Assembly: GCF_002305875.1 (NCBI RefSeq)
Contig: NZ_CP022098.1
Coordinates: 4,216,001-4,280,000, forward strand
Length of the DNA: 64,000 nucleotides
Source of the DNA: Cystobacter fuscus
GTDB lineage: Bacteria > Myxococcota > Myxococcia > Myxococcales > Myxococcaceae
Direction of reading: 5' to 3'
Below are positions 8,851-18,178 of the stretch, in pieces (position 1 is the stretch's first letter; each line of letters begins with the position of its first letter). The notes beneath the pieces are model-generated. The model saw only the letters and a list, made by a program, of their open reading frames with translations. It did no database searches and was not told where the DNA came from. Position numbers and translations under genes: made by a program.

Positions 8851-9708
8851 GTGTCGCGCACGATGGACTTCGCCGCCTCGACCTTCTCAATTTCCCGCTT
8901 CGTCGAGGACGTTCGTGGTGTCGTGCCAGTCGCTGGACGCGCGAGTCACGAACGGCTGCCCGACGGAAGAACGATCCTTGTCTTTCGAGTGCTCGAGGAG
9001 GGTCGGAAAGGGGATGTGTGCGTCGCGGGCCCGCGAACGCGGGCGCTGTTCAAGAACGCAACCGGCGTCGAGCGGGCGGTCATCCTTCAGTTCAAGCCGG
9101 GCTGGTCGGCGCAGCTCCTGGGCGTGGCGGCGAGCGCGCTGACGGACCGGATCGTGCACCTGGAAGACATCTGGGGCCGTTCGGGCGGCGACCTCTGCCT
9201 CGAGCTCCTCGCGGCGCGAAGCCTGCCGGAGATGCTCGACCGACTCTCCCACGCGATCGCCCTTCGTGCCCAGCAGACATCCGACCCGGCATCGGCACGG
9301 CTCGCTCGCCGCGCGGTTCGCCTGCTCGAAGGGGACGAGGTTCGGGTGGAGAGCGTAGCGGAGCGGCTTGGCGTCACGGCGCGGCATCTTCGCCGTGCCT
9401 TCACGGAGAGCGTCGGCATCGGGCCGAAGGATTTCGCGCGGGCCGTTCGCCTGCGGCGTGCCGTGGGAATGGCGGCGACCTCGAAGGACTGGGGACGCAT
9501 CGCCGCGGACGCGGGTTATTACGACCAGGCGCACCTCATTGCCGACTTCCGGGAGCTCGTCGGGCTCACACCGGGCGCCTTCGGGAAGGCGCTCCCAAGC
9601 GTGATGTGCTCGAAGCGCTCATGCCGCGAGCACCTCAACACAGCCCCTATCCGTCTTGAGCTCCTCAGCAAGGCGAGACGAGCGCGCCCGATAACGTCCG
9701 CTCGCTAG
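8851..9708 (+). CDS. AraC-family transcriptional regulator
   Basis: The C-terminal ~100 residues hold the two helix-turn-helices of AraC/XylS proteins (SVAERLGVTARHLRRAFTES and AADAGYYDQAHLIADFRELV). The N-terminal half resembles a DUF6597-like sensing domain (LVFRVLEEGRKGDV, AVILQFKPGWSAQLLGV). GTG 8851 or ATG 8863 could start it. Divergent from the alpha/beta hydrolase, its probable target. Its TAG stop overlaps the stop of the convergent PI-PLC-like gene by four bases (CTAG). Confidence 0.88.
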   Translation: MSRTMDFAASTFSISRFVEDVRGVVPVAGRASHERLPDGRTILVFRVLEEGRKGDVCVAGPRTRALFKNATGVERAVILQFKPGWSAQLLGVAASALTDRIVHLEDIWGRSGGDLCLELLAARSLPEMLDRLSHAIALRAQQTSDPASARLARRAVRLLEGDEVRVESVAERLGVTARHLRRAFTESVGIGPKDFARAVRLRRAVGMAATSKDWGRIAADAGYYDQAHLIADFRELVGLTPGAFGKALPSVMCSKRSCREHLNTAPIRLELLSKARRARPITSAR

Positions 9709-11039
9709 AGCTTCCGCACCAGCACGTCGATGTTGACGTCTTTGCTGAAGTCACTGACGGAGATGTGGTCGGGTTTGAACTCGAACCCCGGGAGCTCGAA
9801 CTTGTAGTTCACGGTTTCGCCGGGGACGAGCGGAAAGGAGAAGGTATTGTAGACCTTCACGTCCTGATCTGGCTCCGTGGTGCCGTACTTCGAGAGGTCG
9901 AGACCGTAAGCCCGGGAGGCGAACCGGGTGTTCTCGACGTTGCGCACGTGCACCGTCTGTCCGAAGAGATGGCTACCGAACTTCAGTTGGCCATGCACCT
10001 CTTTTAGCTTGTTCAGCCGCTCGCACGTGTCCAGCGTATTGATTTGCGCCGGCATTTTATCGCCCGCTCGGTAGAAGTCGACGGCGGGCGAGGGCCGCTT
10101 TCCCGTGAGCTTCCAGGCAATCATGGAGCGAGCATAAAGGTATTCGTCCAGGTTTGCCGACGAGGCGAACCCAGCCGAGCCCCCGGTCGTCCCAGAGGGT
10201 TGGTGGTACAGGGTGAAGATGGGCGCGCCATGTTTTCCTCGGCCCGGGATGTTCGTCGTGTTCTCTTGCAAATCGTCCCAGTTCTTCATGTTCCAGGGCG
10301 ATTCGCACGTGTATTCCCATTGGTCGAGGTACCAGTCGAGGGCATCGAACGGCGCCGTGCTTTTGGTGTCGTGGAGTTCCCGGAACACGACGAGCCTTTG
10401 ATTGCTATCGATCAGCTCGCGAATCGTTGGCCACTTGTGTCGGTCGACGGTCTCGTGGCCGTGCCGAGGCTTGGGGCGGTGGTACAAGTACGGGAAGACA
10501 TTCCAATCGATGCGGCCGGTGAAATCGCCGGTCCCCGGACCCTTTCCCTTGAAGGTTTCCTCCAGCTCGGTGGCGATATCGCCATAGGACTCGCAATAGA
10601 GGGTCACGATCTCCTTCGGATGCTTGTCGAGGAAGGTCTTGAGCCTGCCGAGGAGTTCGCAGAGGTCGGCATAGCTCGAGCCGTGACTTCCGCCATGCTG
10701 CAAGCGCAGGCCGCCATCAAGCGGGTGGATGTCGAGCATGAGCGCCCGCACCCCATCCGTGAGCTGGTCCTGGATGCCGTAGTGCTGGTTCGGATCGACG
10801 TTCTGGCCGATATCAGGCTTGTTGTTGAATGCGTTGTGCGTAATGAGCCACGAGACGCGATCGTATGGCTTGTCGAGCACGTTTGCGAGCCAGTGCGGAT
10901 TCTTGCTGGTAGCCATTTCCCAAAACTCCTCGTGGGTTTCGTCGAAGCTTCGATTCCCACATTGAAAGTAAAGAGCGTTCAACGCCGCCGGGCCCGGCGG
11001 CTCGAACATACGAGACGCGATATCGTTCGCCGATGTCAA
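9705..11039 (-). CDS. PI-PLC X-domain-like phosphodiesterase family protein
   Basis: 444 residues. The X-box pattern of bacterial phosphatidylinositol-specific phospholipase C is visible: catalytic-type His in ITHNAFNN, acidic residue and second His in LMLDIHPLDGGLRLQHGG, then KEIVTLYCESY and LVVFRELHD. No signal peptide is seen, unlike secreted bacterial PI-PLCs. The last ~120 residues form a beta-rich tail of unknown type. Codon usage is noticeably less GC-biased than in neighbouring genes, suggesting acquisition. The substrate may be a phosphoinositide or another cyclic-phosphate-forming lipid; catalysis is inferred from motifs. The exact start is uncertain. Confidence 0.72.
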   Translation of the reverse strand: MTSANDIASRMFEPPGPAALNALYFQCGNRSFDETHEEFWEMATSKNPHWLANVLDKPYDRVSWLITHNAFNNKPDIGQNVDPNQHYGIQDQLTDGVRALMLDIHPLDGGLRLQHGGSHGSSYADLCELLGRLKTFLDKHPKEIVTLYCESYGDIATELEETFKGKGPGTGDFTGRIDWNVFPYLYHRPKPRHGHETVDRHKWPTIRELIDSNQRLVVFRELHDTKSTAPFDALDWYLDQWEYTCESPWNMKNWDDLQENTTNIPGRGKHGAPIFTLYHQPSGTTGGSAGFASSANLDEYLYARSMIAWKLTGKRPSPAVDFYRAGDKMPAQINTLDTCERLNKLKEVHGQLKFGSHLFGQTVHVRNVENTRFASRAYGLDLSKYGTTEPDQDVKVYNTFSFPLVPGETVNYKFELPGFEFKPDHISVSDFSKDVNIDVLVRKL

Positions 11040-11243
11040 GCGCCAAACATCACGGCTCCCAAAGTCAATTCGCGAGCAGGCTGGAGGCTCCTACCGCACG
11101 GGACACGACTCGACGCTTTCTTCGGTGAGCACATGGCTCGCAACGAGAGCCCTGTGCTTTTCGTCCAGTACTGGCGTCAATTCGCCTGCCCCCCTCCACC
11201 GGGGAGTTGAGCCTCGGGGAAAGAACGATTAAGCAGGCTCTCC

Positions 11244-12668
11244 ATGGCATGGGGACTGATTGTCGAGCCGAATGGTGCATGTTCATCGAAGTATCAGGTC
11301 CTGATGGCTGACCTCGGCCTCGAGCCCGTCTGCGTCCAGGATGGGAAGGCCGCCAGGACCATGCTCACGAACCACGACGAGGCGCCCGCCGTGGTGATGA
11401 CCGAACTGTCCCTCGCGGGGGTGGACGGCTTTCAGCTCGTTCGCGAGGTCCGGCGGCACTCGCCCAAGACCCGCATCATCGTGCTCTCCTCCTTCGTGAC
11501 GCTGCGCACCAAGGCCCTCGAGCAGAAAGACATGCTCGACATCCAGGGCATCCTCGCCAAGAGCGCCCCCCTGGAATCCATCCGCCGGATGCTCTACCGC
11601 GTGCTCGGCATCCAGCCGCCCGAGCCCACCGCGAGCGCGACCCCGCCAGGCCCGCTGCCCATGCTCGCCCCCCTCGAGTCTCCGAGCCCGTCCCCGACGC
11701 CCACGGCCAGCCCGGTCTCCGCGAGCACCCTGACCCTGGCAAGGGAGCGGGCGCGTCTGGCCCAGATCGCGAGCATGCGACTCGTCGATGAGGGGCCTCC
11801 AGACGAGATGCTCCAGGGACTGGTGCAGGAGACGGCGCGAGCCTTCAACGTCCCCATCGCGCTCGTGTCGCTGGTGCTCGAGGAGCGGCAGTGGTTCATG
11901 GCCCACGTCGGGCTCAGCGGCAAGGTGCTCGAGGAGCGCGGCACCGAGCGCGAGGTGGCGCTCTGCGCCCATGTCGTGGAGGCGGACCAGGCCGAGCCCC
12001 TGGTGGTCCCCGACGCCGCCACCCATCCCGTGTTCAGCGGCAACCGACTGGTGCGCGAGGGTCTGTTCCGCTCGTACGCGGGTGCGCCCCTCATCACCCG
12101 GGAGGGCACGGTGCTGGGAACACTGTGCATCCTCGACCAGAAGCCACTGGCCATCTCCGCCGAGCAGGTGGACGGGTTGGTGGCACTGGCGCGCCGGGTG
12201 GCGGGGGAGCTCGAGTTCCGCGCCCAGTTGAGCAAGAGCCGGCAGGCCTTGACGCTGGAGCGGAGTGCCCATGAGGCGGTCCGCTTGCAGGCGGACGTCC
12301 TGGCGGTCGCGCTCAACGGCCTGGATGACGCGGTGGTGCTCTTCGACCACCGGCGCATCATCCTCTTCGCCAACGAGTCCATGGCGCTGCTGGCGGAGCG
12401 CAACGCGTCGGAGCTCATGGGCATGGATCGGCATACCTTCATCCGCCTTCTCTCCAGCCGCTTCAAGGACTCCCTGGACTTCCTGCGGCGGATCCTCATT
12501 CCCGAGGAGGGCCCGTACGTGGCGCGGGAGGATTTCGAGCTCAAGTCCTCACCGCGCGTGCTGCGCTGGATGTCCCGGCCGGTGGCCTTCGCCGATGGCC
12601 ACTTTGGCCAGCTCACCACCTACCGGGACGTGACGAATGAGGTGGAGCTCGCTCAGAGCCGAACCTAG
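11244..12668 (+). CDS. Pseudo-receiver / GAF / PAS signalling protein
   Basis: 474 residues in three modules. Residues 1-120 are receiver-like, but the phosphoacceptor Asp is replaced by Glu54 (VVMTELSLAGVDG) and the acidic pair is reduced (GLIVEPNG); Lys106 is kept. A Pro/Ser/Thr-rich linker spans ~128-155. Residues ~165-330 form a GAF domain of the common FNVPIALVSLVLEERQWF / GTLCILDQ type. Residues ~345-470 form a PAS domain ending in TTYRDVTNEVEL. There is no kinase, cyclase or DNA-binding output, so it probably works by protein interaction. Glu at the phosphoacceptor position can mimic constant phosphorylation. Confidence 0.82.
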   Translation: MAWGLIVEPNGACSSKYQVLMADLGLEPVCVQDGKAARTMLTNHDEAPAVVMTELSLAGVDGFQLVREVRRHSPKTRIIVLSSFVTLRTKALEQKDMLDIQGILAKSAPLESIRRMLYRVLGIQPPEPTASATPPGPLPMLAPLESPSPSPTPTASPVSASTLTLARERARLAQIASMRLVDEGPPDEMLQGLVQETARAFNVPIALVSLVLEERQWFMAHVGLSGKVLEERGTEREVALCAHVVEADQAEPLVVPDAATHPVFSGNRLVREGLFRSYAGAPLITREGTVLGTLCILDQKPLAISAEQVDGLVALARRVAGELEFRAQLSKSRQALTLERSAHEAVRLQADVLAVALNGLDDAVVLFDHRRIILFANESMALLAERNASELMGMDRHTFIRLLSSRFKDSLDFLRRILIPEEGPYVAREDFELKSSPRVLRWMSRPVAFADGHFGQLTTYRDVTNEVELAQSRT

Positions 12669-12690
12669 CGTCCTCCCTGCGGGTTCTTCC

Positions 12691-14433
12691 TCAATGCCGC
12701 TCCCAAGTCCGGTGAGCCAGGTACTTGCCTTTGGTTTGCTGCGTGTTGCCACAGGCTGGACACCGAAACGAGTCCCTGTTGGGAACGGGCTTGGGATTGG
12801 ATACAGGAAAAGGCAACGGAACCCCAAGCGGCCGTGGACGTGCTTTGTTGGCCTCTTTGCAGGCATTGTCGCTCACGACCTGTTCATGCAGCGTCATCGT
12901 CGCTCCCAGTGCGGTGGAGGTCATGCGCCCGGTGGTTGCCCGTTGAAATCGGTAGCGGCCAACTTCGGCGTTGCGCATCGCTTGACTTTCGGCGCCTGGA
13001 ACCTGGGTAGCTATATCGGCAAGAAAAGTGGCATTGCGGATCAGTCCAGGGCCTGCGCCGGCGAGTAGCTCGGTCAGTCTCGCGGCAATATCACCCGCAT
13101 GGGCTTCGCCAGCTTTCCCCGTTGCGTTTGGTGGCAGGCAGGCGAGACTCAGGCCACTTATACCGCCTGGTCCTGCTTGTTGTTGGAGCCGGTCGACTTC
13201 CGGATCTCGCGCTGCGGCTCCGGCAATGTCCCAACATAAACCACCACCGGTTGGTTCTTCTCCCGAGTGGTAGGCGATATCAAAAGTGCCACTTCGACCG
13301 CCGACAATCACGACATCGCGGCCCGCCTCTCGCATTCTTGTCTTGAGGGCTGCCCAGAAGTAGGCGCGTTGTCGATCGGTCCGCGCATGATTGGCATAGA
13401 GGTCGATGTGATTGGCACCACCGCCAGCCGGAGGGCGCCCAAAGGTCACCACCCTTCGCTCACCACGGGCTCCGTTGACCGCGGCGAGGCGAGCAGCGGA
13501 GGTGTTGTGTTGAAAGTTGTACTTTTCGTCACGATTCGCTAGCAAGATATAACCGCGATTGAGGCTCAAGCAGCCAGGAAAAACGGTCAAGGCCCTGATC
13601 GAGCCATCGATGGCGCTTTTTTCCGCGCTCGTCAGGCGCTCCGTCAATGCATCTTCAAACAATTCGCAGGCGACATCGGCAATCGAGCGTTGCTCGTTCA
13701 GGGCCTGGGTTGCCGCGGCTTCGAACACCCGGCGCGAGGTGCTCAAGCAGCTTTCGACATGGGTCCCTATGGGCAGGCTCGCTCGTGCGATGTGGACTGG
13801 ATGCCAATGTGTCGTCTTGGTCCGTGCCGCCCAAGGAGGTACAGCGCCGGCTGGTGCGTCACCGGTGATCAAGATGGTCCGCCTTCCCAGGCGTTCCTCG
13901 ACGAGCTGTTCGATCATGGAGGCACAGACTCGCAAATGCTTCTCTGTCGATCCGATGCGGATCGCAACCGCGAGGTTGGGGTGAAGCCTCATGGCGGCGA
14001 TGAGCCAACAAAGGTCGCCTGTCATGTCGCTGTTGAGCGCTATCGCACTCGCCGTGCCGGCTGGCATATGGGCCAATCTCGCGGTAGGCGTGGCCGTGGG
14101 CAACGCATGGCACTCACTTTCCGCGAGACGGACGCTCTCGGCCAGTTCTCGAAAAACAAGCTCGGATTCACGTGCTCTGTCCACCCAGGCACCCAGCGTA
14201 TTGTAGCGCGCGTTATTGCCGACGCCCGGAGGATGTCGTAGCGGAGCACCAGCCGCGGATTCACGCGGATCGATGGCAATGGCCCAGTCTTTCGCGGTGA
14301 GCTGGGTTGGCGCACCAGCTCCTCCAGTCGCGATGCCATTGCACGCCGCGATGCGTTCATTGATTGCGGCGGTTGCACCATCTGTCCAGGTGTATTGGAT
14401 GGGATAGGTTCCACGAACGGGTGTAAATGGCAT
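12691..14433 (-). CDS. Unrecognised ~580-aa protein ending in a C2H2-type finger
   Basis: I do not recognise the family. The protein has recurring features of an alpha/beta enzyme (TILITGDAP, RDVVIVGGRSGTFDIAYHSG, GGGLCWDIAGAAARDPEVD) but no motif I can name. The last 25 residues contain CPAC...H.....H with spacing Cys-x2-Cys-x12-His-x5-His, exactly the classical zinc-finger spacing, preceded by a Pro-rich stretch. The ATG at 14433 is chosen because the peptide beyond it is Arg/Pro-rich and artefact-like; 14484 is an alternative. Codon usage is atypical for the window, suggesting transfer. It converges on the GAF/PAS gene. Confidence 0.55.
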   Translation of the reverse strand: MPFTPVRGTYPIQYTWTDGATAAINERIAACNGIATGGAGAPTQLTAKDWAIAIDPRESAAGAPLRHPPGVGNNARYNTLGAWVDRARESELVFRELAESVRLAESECHALPTATPTARLAHMPAGTASAIALNSDMTGDLCWLIAAMRLHPNLAVAIRIGSTEKHLRVCASMIEQLVEERLGRRTILITGDAPAGAVPPWAARTKTTHWHPVHIARASLPIGTHVESCLSTSRRVFEAAATQALNEQRSIADVACELFEDALTERLTSAEKSAIDGSIRALTVFPGCLSLNRGYILLANRDEKYNFQHNTSAARLAAVNGARGERRVVTFGRPPAGGGANHIDLYANHARTDRQRAYFWAALKTRMREAGRDVVIVGGRSGTFDIAYHSGEEPTGGGLCWDIAGAAARDPEVDRLQQQAGPGGISGLSLACLPPNATGKAGEAHAGDIAARLTELLAGAGPGLIRNATFLADIATQVPGAESQAMRNAEVGRYRFQRATTGRMTSTALGATMTLHEQVVSDNACKEANKARPRPLGVPLPFPVSNPKPVPNRDSFRCPACGNTQQTKGKYLAHRTWERH

Positions 14434-14797
14434 CGGAGATCCAGCACGAGATGGGGGTAGGGGTTGGCGGAAGCGGTGCCGCATGGAGCATGTCCAGTCC
14501 GATTAGGGCATGCAGTCGGGTTGAAGTTTTGAAGCTGCAACTGCCTGGAATGAACCGCCGTGCTGCCAAGCGGTACATTATACCCTGGGAAGATGGAGCC
14601 TGGGAAGATCTCCACCTTGTAGGCCCGAGGCCCACCGAAGACCGCAATACCCTGGAGCAGCACGTACTCCAAAGCCGTGAGGCGAAGCATGGCAGCCCAG
14701 GCCGCTGGTCATTTATAGATAGATAAGCCCTCGTGTTTCTTGGGCCCAGGTGCACGGTCTGTCAATCCGATGCCTCGGCGGCTGTTCCTGGGGGGCC
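14434..14797 (-). other. Non-annotated stretch with a possible displaced N-terminal reading frame
   Basis: About 365 bp separate the unknown protein from the CYP102 promoter. On the minus strand, 14690 to about 14460 is an open frame with protein-like composition (VFGGPRAYKVEIFPG, GYNVPLGSTAVHSRQ) that runs into the unknown gene in a different frame. It may be a small gene or the real N-terminus separated by a frameshift. No ribosome-binding site is evident. Confidence 0.25.
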
Positions 14798-14852
14798 TTG
14801 ACGCCTCCGGTCCGGACGCTTATAGACCTATCAGCGCTTATTGGTCTATCAG
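14798..14852 (+). promoter_or_regulatory. Sigma70-like promoter overlapped by tandem 18-bp repeats, upstream of the P450-reductase
   Basis: A -35-like TTGACG (14798-14803) is followed after 17 bp by TATAGA (14821-14826). Two back-to-back 18-bp direct repeats, CGCTTATAGACCTATCAG (14817-14834) and CGCTTATTGGTCTATCAG (14835-14852), differ at three positions and cover the -10 and start region. ATAGACC and GGTCTAT also form an inverted repeat. This is a good candidate repressor site, perhaps for the TetR gene behind the P450. Confidence 0.65.
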
Positions 14853-14879
14853 TATCCACTCCGATCCGGGAGAGCACCC

Positions 14880-17800
14880 ATGACCCCGTCCCTCCTCCCC
14901 ATTCCGCAGCCCCGCCCCTGGCCGCTCGTGGGCAATCTCACCGATCTGGATGCCGAGCAGTCCATCCTGAGCATCATGGAGCTGGCCCGCCTCCACGGCC
15001 CCATCTTCCGGTTGGTGTTCTTCGGCCAATCGCTCATCGTCGTGGGCTCGCAGGAACTGGTGAACGAACTCTGTGACGAGACGCGCTTCGGCAAGCTCGT
15101 CCACTCCTCGCTCCGGGAGCTCCGAGCCATCGGCGGGGATGGGCTGTTCACCGCGCACACCGAGGAGCCCAACTGGGGCAAGGCCCACCGCATCCTCATG
15201 CCCGCCTTCGGGCCGCTCGGCGTGCGCGACATGTTCGCCCCCATGCTCGACGTGGCCGAGCAGATGCTCCTGCGCTGGGAGCGCTTCGGCGCGGGGGCGG
15301 TGCTCGACGTGCCGGATCAGATGACGCGGCTCACGCTCGACACCCTCGCGCTCTGCGCCTTCGACTACCGCTTCAACAGCTTCTACCAGGACGCGCTGCA
15401 CCCGTTCGTGGGCGCCATGGTGGATGGCCTCCACGAGGCGGGGGTCCGCGCGGACCGCCCGGAGGTGCTCAACCGGCTCCTGCTGCCGAGCGCCCGGCGC
15501 TACGCGGAGGACATCCGGTTGATGCACGCGGTGGCCGACCAGATCATCACGGAGCGGCGGCGCGATCCGGACGCGGGCCAGAAGAACGACCTGCTCGGCC
15601 GCATGCTCTCCGCGAGGGATCCGGTCACCGGGGAGACGCTGTCCGACGAGAACATCCGCTACCAGATGGTGACGTTCCTGATCGCGGGGCACGAGACGAC
15701 GAGCGGTCTGCTCTCGTTCGCGCTCTACCTGCTCTTGAAGAATCCCCGGGTGCTCCACGCCGCGCGCGCCCGCGTCGACGAGGTGCTCGGTGGCGACACG
15801 CCGCGCCTGGAGCACCTGCCCTCCCTGCGCTACGTGGAGCAGATCCTCATGGAGACCCTGCGCCTGTGGCCCACGGCGCCCGCCTTCGCCGTGCGGGCAT
15901 ACGAGGACACCGTCATCGGTGGGCGCTACGCCATCACTCCCCAGGACGCGGTGATGATCTTCCCGCCCATCCTGCACCGGGACCCGAAGGTGTGGGGGCC
16001 CGACGTGGAGGCGTTCCGGCCCGAGCGCTTCGATCGCGAGGCGGAGGCACGGCTGCCCCCCAACGCCTGGAAGCCCTTCGGCAATGGCCAGCGCGCCTGC
16101 ATCGGGCGGCCCTTCGCCCTCCAGGAGGCCCTGCTCGTCCTGTCGATGATCCTGCGGCGCTTCGACCTCATCGAGGACGACCCGTCCTACACCCTGAAGA
16201 TCAAGGAGACGCTCACCCTCAAGCCCGAGGGTTTCCGCATCCGCGCGAGGCGGCGCGACCTGGCCGCGCTCAAGTCCCGGAGTCCCGTGCCTGGCGCGCC
16301 GCGAGGGACACCCGCGCCGGAGCCCACCCCGGCCCTGGCGCGCACCGAGGGCCCCCGCACGCCCCTGCTGGTGCTCTACGGCTCGAACACGGGCTCGGCG
16401 CAGGCGTTCGCGCAGCGCATCGGGAGCGATGCGCCCTCCCACGGCTACAGCGTGCGGGTCGCGCCCATGGATGAGCACGCGGGCCGACTGCCGACCCAGG
16501 GCGCGGTCATCGTCCTCACCGCCTCGTACGAGGGCCAGCCCCCCGACAACGCCCGCCAGTTCGTCGCCGCGCTCGAGGCGGCCCCGGCCGGAGCGTTCGC
16601 GGGCGTGAAGTACACGGTCTTCGGCTGCGGCAACCGGCAGTGGGCGCGCACGTACCAGGCCGTTCCCCTCCAGGTGGATGCCTTGCTGGAACAGGCGGGC
16701 GCCACCCGGCTCAAGCCGCGCGGCGAGGCGGATGCCTCCGAGGACTTCTTCGGGGCCTTCGACGCCTGGTACGCGACGCTGTGGCCCGCGCTCGCCGCCA
16801 CCTTCGGCCAGGAGGCCGCCGGGACGTCCGAGGCGCCCCGGCTCCAGGTCGAGGTGGTGCGCGACAACCGTTCCACCTTGCTGCGGCAGGAGGACCTGGG
16901 CGCGGGACAGCTCGTGGAGAATCGGGAGCTGGTGAACCTGGCCTCCCCGCATGCCCGCTCCAAGCGGCACCTGGAGATCCTCCTGCCCGAGGGAATGACG
17001 TACCGGGCCGGGGACTACCTGGCCGTCCTCCCCCGGAATCCGGGGGTGAGCGTCGAGCGCGCCCTGCGCCGGTTCGGCTTCGCCCAGGACAGCCAGATCA
17101 TCGTGCACAAGGAGGGCGCCCGGCTCACGGCGCTGCCCACCGGCTACCCCATCGCCGTGAGCGAGTTGCTCACCAGCTATGTGGAGCTCGGACAGCCCGC
17201 CACCCGGGCCCAGGTCGAGACGCTCGCGAAGGCCACGCGCTGCCCGCCGGAAAAGCAGCCCCTGGAGGCGCTCGCCCAGGAGGCGCTGTACCGGCGCGAG
17301 GTGCTCGACAAGCGCGTGAGCGTGCTGGACCTGCTGGAGCGCTTCCCCGCGTGCGAGCTGTCCTTCGCCGCGTTCCTGGAGATGCTGCCTCCGCTCAAGG
17401 CCCGGCAGTACTCGATCGCGTCCTCGCCGCTGTGGAACGAGCACCGCTGCGCGCTCACGGTCGCCGTCGTCGATGCGCCCGCGTACTCGGGCCAGGGCCG
17501 CTACCTCGGCGTGACCTCCAACTACCTCGCCGCCTTGGCGCCCCCCACCCGCGTGTCCGTGGCGGTGCGGCCCAGCCACCCTCGCTTCCATCCCCCGACG
17601 GATCCCCAGGAGCCCCTGGTGATGATCTGCGCCGGTACCGGGCTCGCCCCCTTCCGGGGATTCCTCCAGGAGCGAGCCCTCCAGGCCCGGGAGGGCCGGC
17701 GCGTCGGACCGGCGCTGCTCTTCTTCGGCTGCGATCACCCGGACGCGGACTTCCTCTACCGCGAGGAACTGGAGGCCTGGCAGCGCGCCGGGATCGTGGA

Positions 17801-18071
17801 CGTGCGACCCGCCTTCACCTACGCGCCGGAGGGCGAGGTGACCTTCGTCCAGCACCGTGTCTGGAAGGATCGCGCGGACGTGGCCGGGTTCTTCCAGCGG
17901 GGCGCCACGGTGTACGTCTGCGGCGATGGCCGGCGCATGGCGCCAGCGGTGCGGGAGACGCTGGTGCGCATCTACGAGGAGGCCACCCAGGTGCCGCGCG
18001 AGGAGGCCGAGCAGTGGGCCCTGCGGATGGAGCGCGAGCAAGGCCGCTTCGTGGCGGATGTCTTCGCGTGA
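14880..18071 (+). CDS. Self-sufficient cytochrome P450 fused to NADPH-P450 reductase (CYP102 type)
   Basis: 1063 residues in one chain. The P450 domain (~1-460) has the I-helix AGHETT at 269-274, ExxR (ETLR), and heme-binding FGNGQRACIG with ligand Cys407. An FMN flavodoxin-like domain (~490-635; LYGSNTGSAQAFAQRI) follows, then FAD/NADP(H) domains (RQYSIASSP, GTGLAPFRGFLQER, YVCGDGRRMAP). It transfers electrons NADPH-FAD-FMN-heme to hydroxylate substrates, in this family usually fatty acids. ATG 14880 with GGGAGA upstream gives the standard N-terminus. A TetR gene follows 107 bp downstream, comparable to Bm3R1 with P450-BM3 although placed behind rather than in front. Confidence 0.95.
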   Translation: MTPSLLPIPQPRPWPLVGNLTDLDAEQSILSIMELARLHGPIFRLVFFGQSLIVVGSQELVNELCDETRFGKLVHSSLRELRAIGGDGLFTAHTEEPNWGKAHRILMPAFGPLGVRDMFAPMLDVAEQMLLRWERFGAGAVLDVPDQMTRLTLDTLALCAFDYRFNSFYQDALHPFVGAMVDGLHEAGVRADRPEVLNRLLLPSARRYAEDIRLMHAVADQIITERRRDPDAGQKNDLLGRMLSARDPVTGETLSDENIRYQMVTFLIAGHETTSGLLSFALYLLLKNPRVLHAARARVDEVLGGDTPRLEHLPSLRYVEQILMETLRLWPTAPAFAVRAYEDTVIGGRYAITPQDAVMIFPPILHRDPKVWGPDVEAFRPERFDREAEARLPPNAWKPFGNGQRACIGRPFALQEALLVLSMILRRFDLIEDDPSYTLKIKETLTLKPEGFRIRARRRDLAALKSRSPVPGAPRGTPAPEPTPALARTEGPRTPLLVLYGSNTGSAQAFAQRIGSDAPSHGYSVRVAPMDEHAGRLPTQGAVIVLTASYEGQPPDNARQFVAALEAAPAGAFAGVKYTVFGCGNRQWARTYQAVPLQVDALLEQAGATRLKPRGEADASEDFFGAFDAWYATLWPALAATFGQEAAGTSEAPRLQVEVVRDNRSTLLRQEDLGAGQLVENRELVNLASPHARSKRHLEILLPEGMTYRAGDYLAVLPRNPGVSVERALRRFGFAQDSQIIVHKEGARLTALPTGYPIAVSELLTSYVELGQPATRAQVETLAKATRCPPEKQPLEALAQEALYRREVLDKRVSVLDLLERFPACELSFAAFLEMLPPLKARQYSIASSPLWNEHRCALTVAVVDAPAYSGQGRYLGVTSNYLAALAPPTRVSVAVRPSHPRFHPPTDPQEPLVMICAGTGLAPFRGFLQERALQAREGRRVGPALLFFGCDHPDADFLYREELEAWQRAGIVDVRPAFTYAPEGEVTFVQHRVWKDRADVAGFFQRGATVYVCGDGRRMAPAVRETLVRIYEEATQVPREEAEQWALRMEREQGRFVADVFA

Positions 18072-18178
18072 GGAGCGCGTGCCCGCTCCTTCCCACCAGG
18101 CGACCCGGCGGGCGCCAGGCGGGTGTCCCTCCACACTTGGAGGAGGACGAAAGCGCCCGGACCGAGCAGGATGGCGGC

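Noticed and set aside
14838-18134. A 1098-codon open frame on the minus strand opposite the P450-reductase gene
   Set aside because: It mirrors the P450-reductase gene; composition is dominated by His, Arg, Gly and Leu as expected from the antisense of high-GC codons, and no motif is recognisable.
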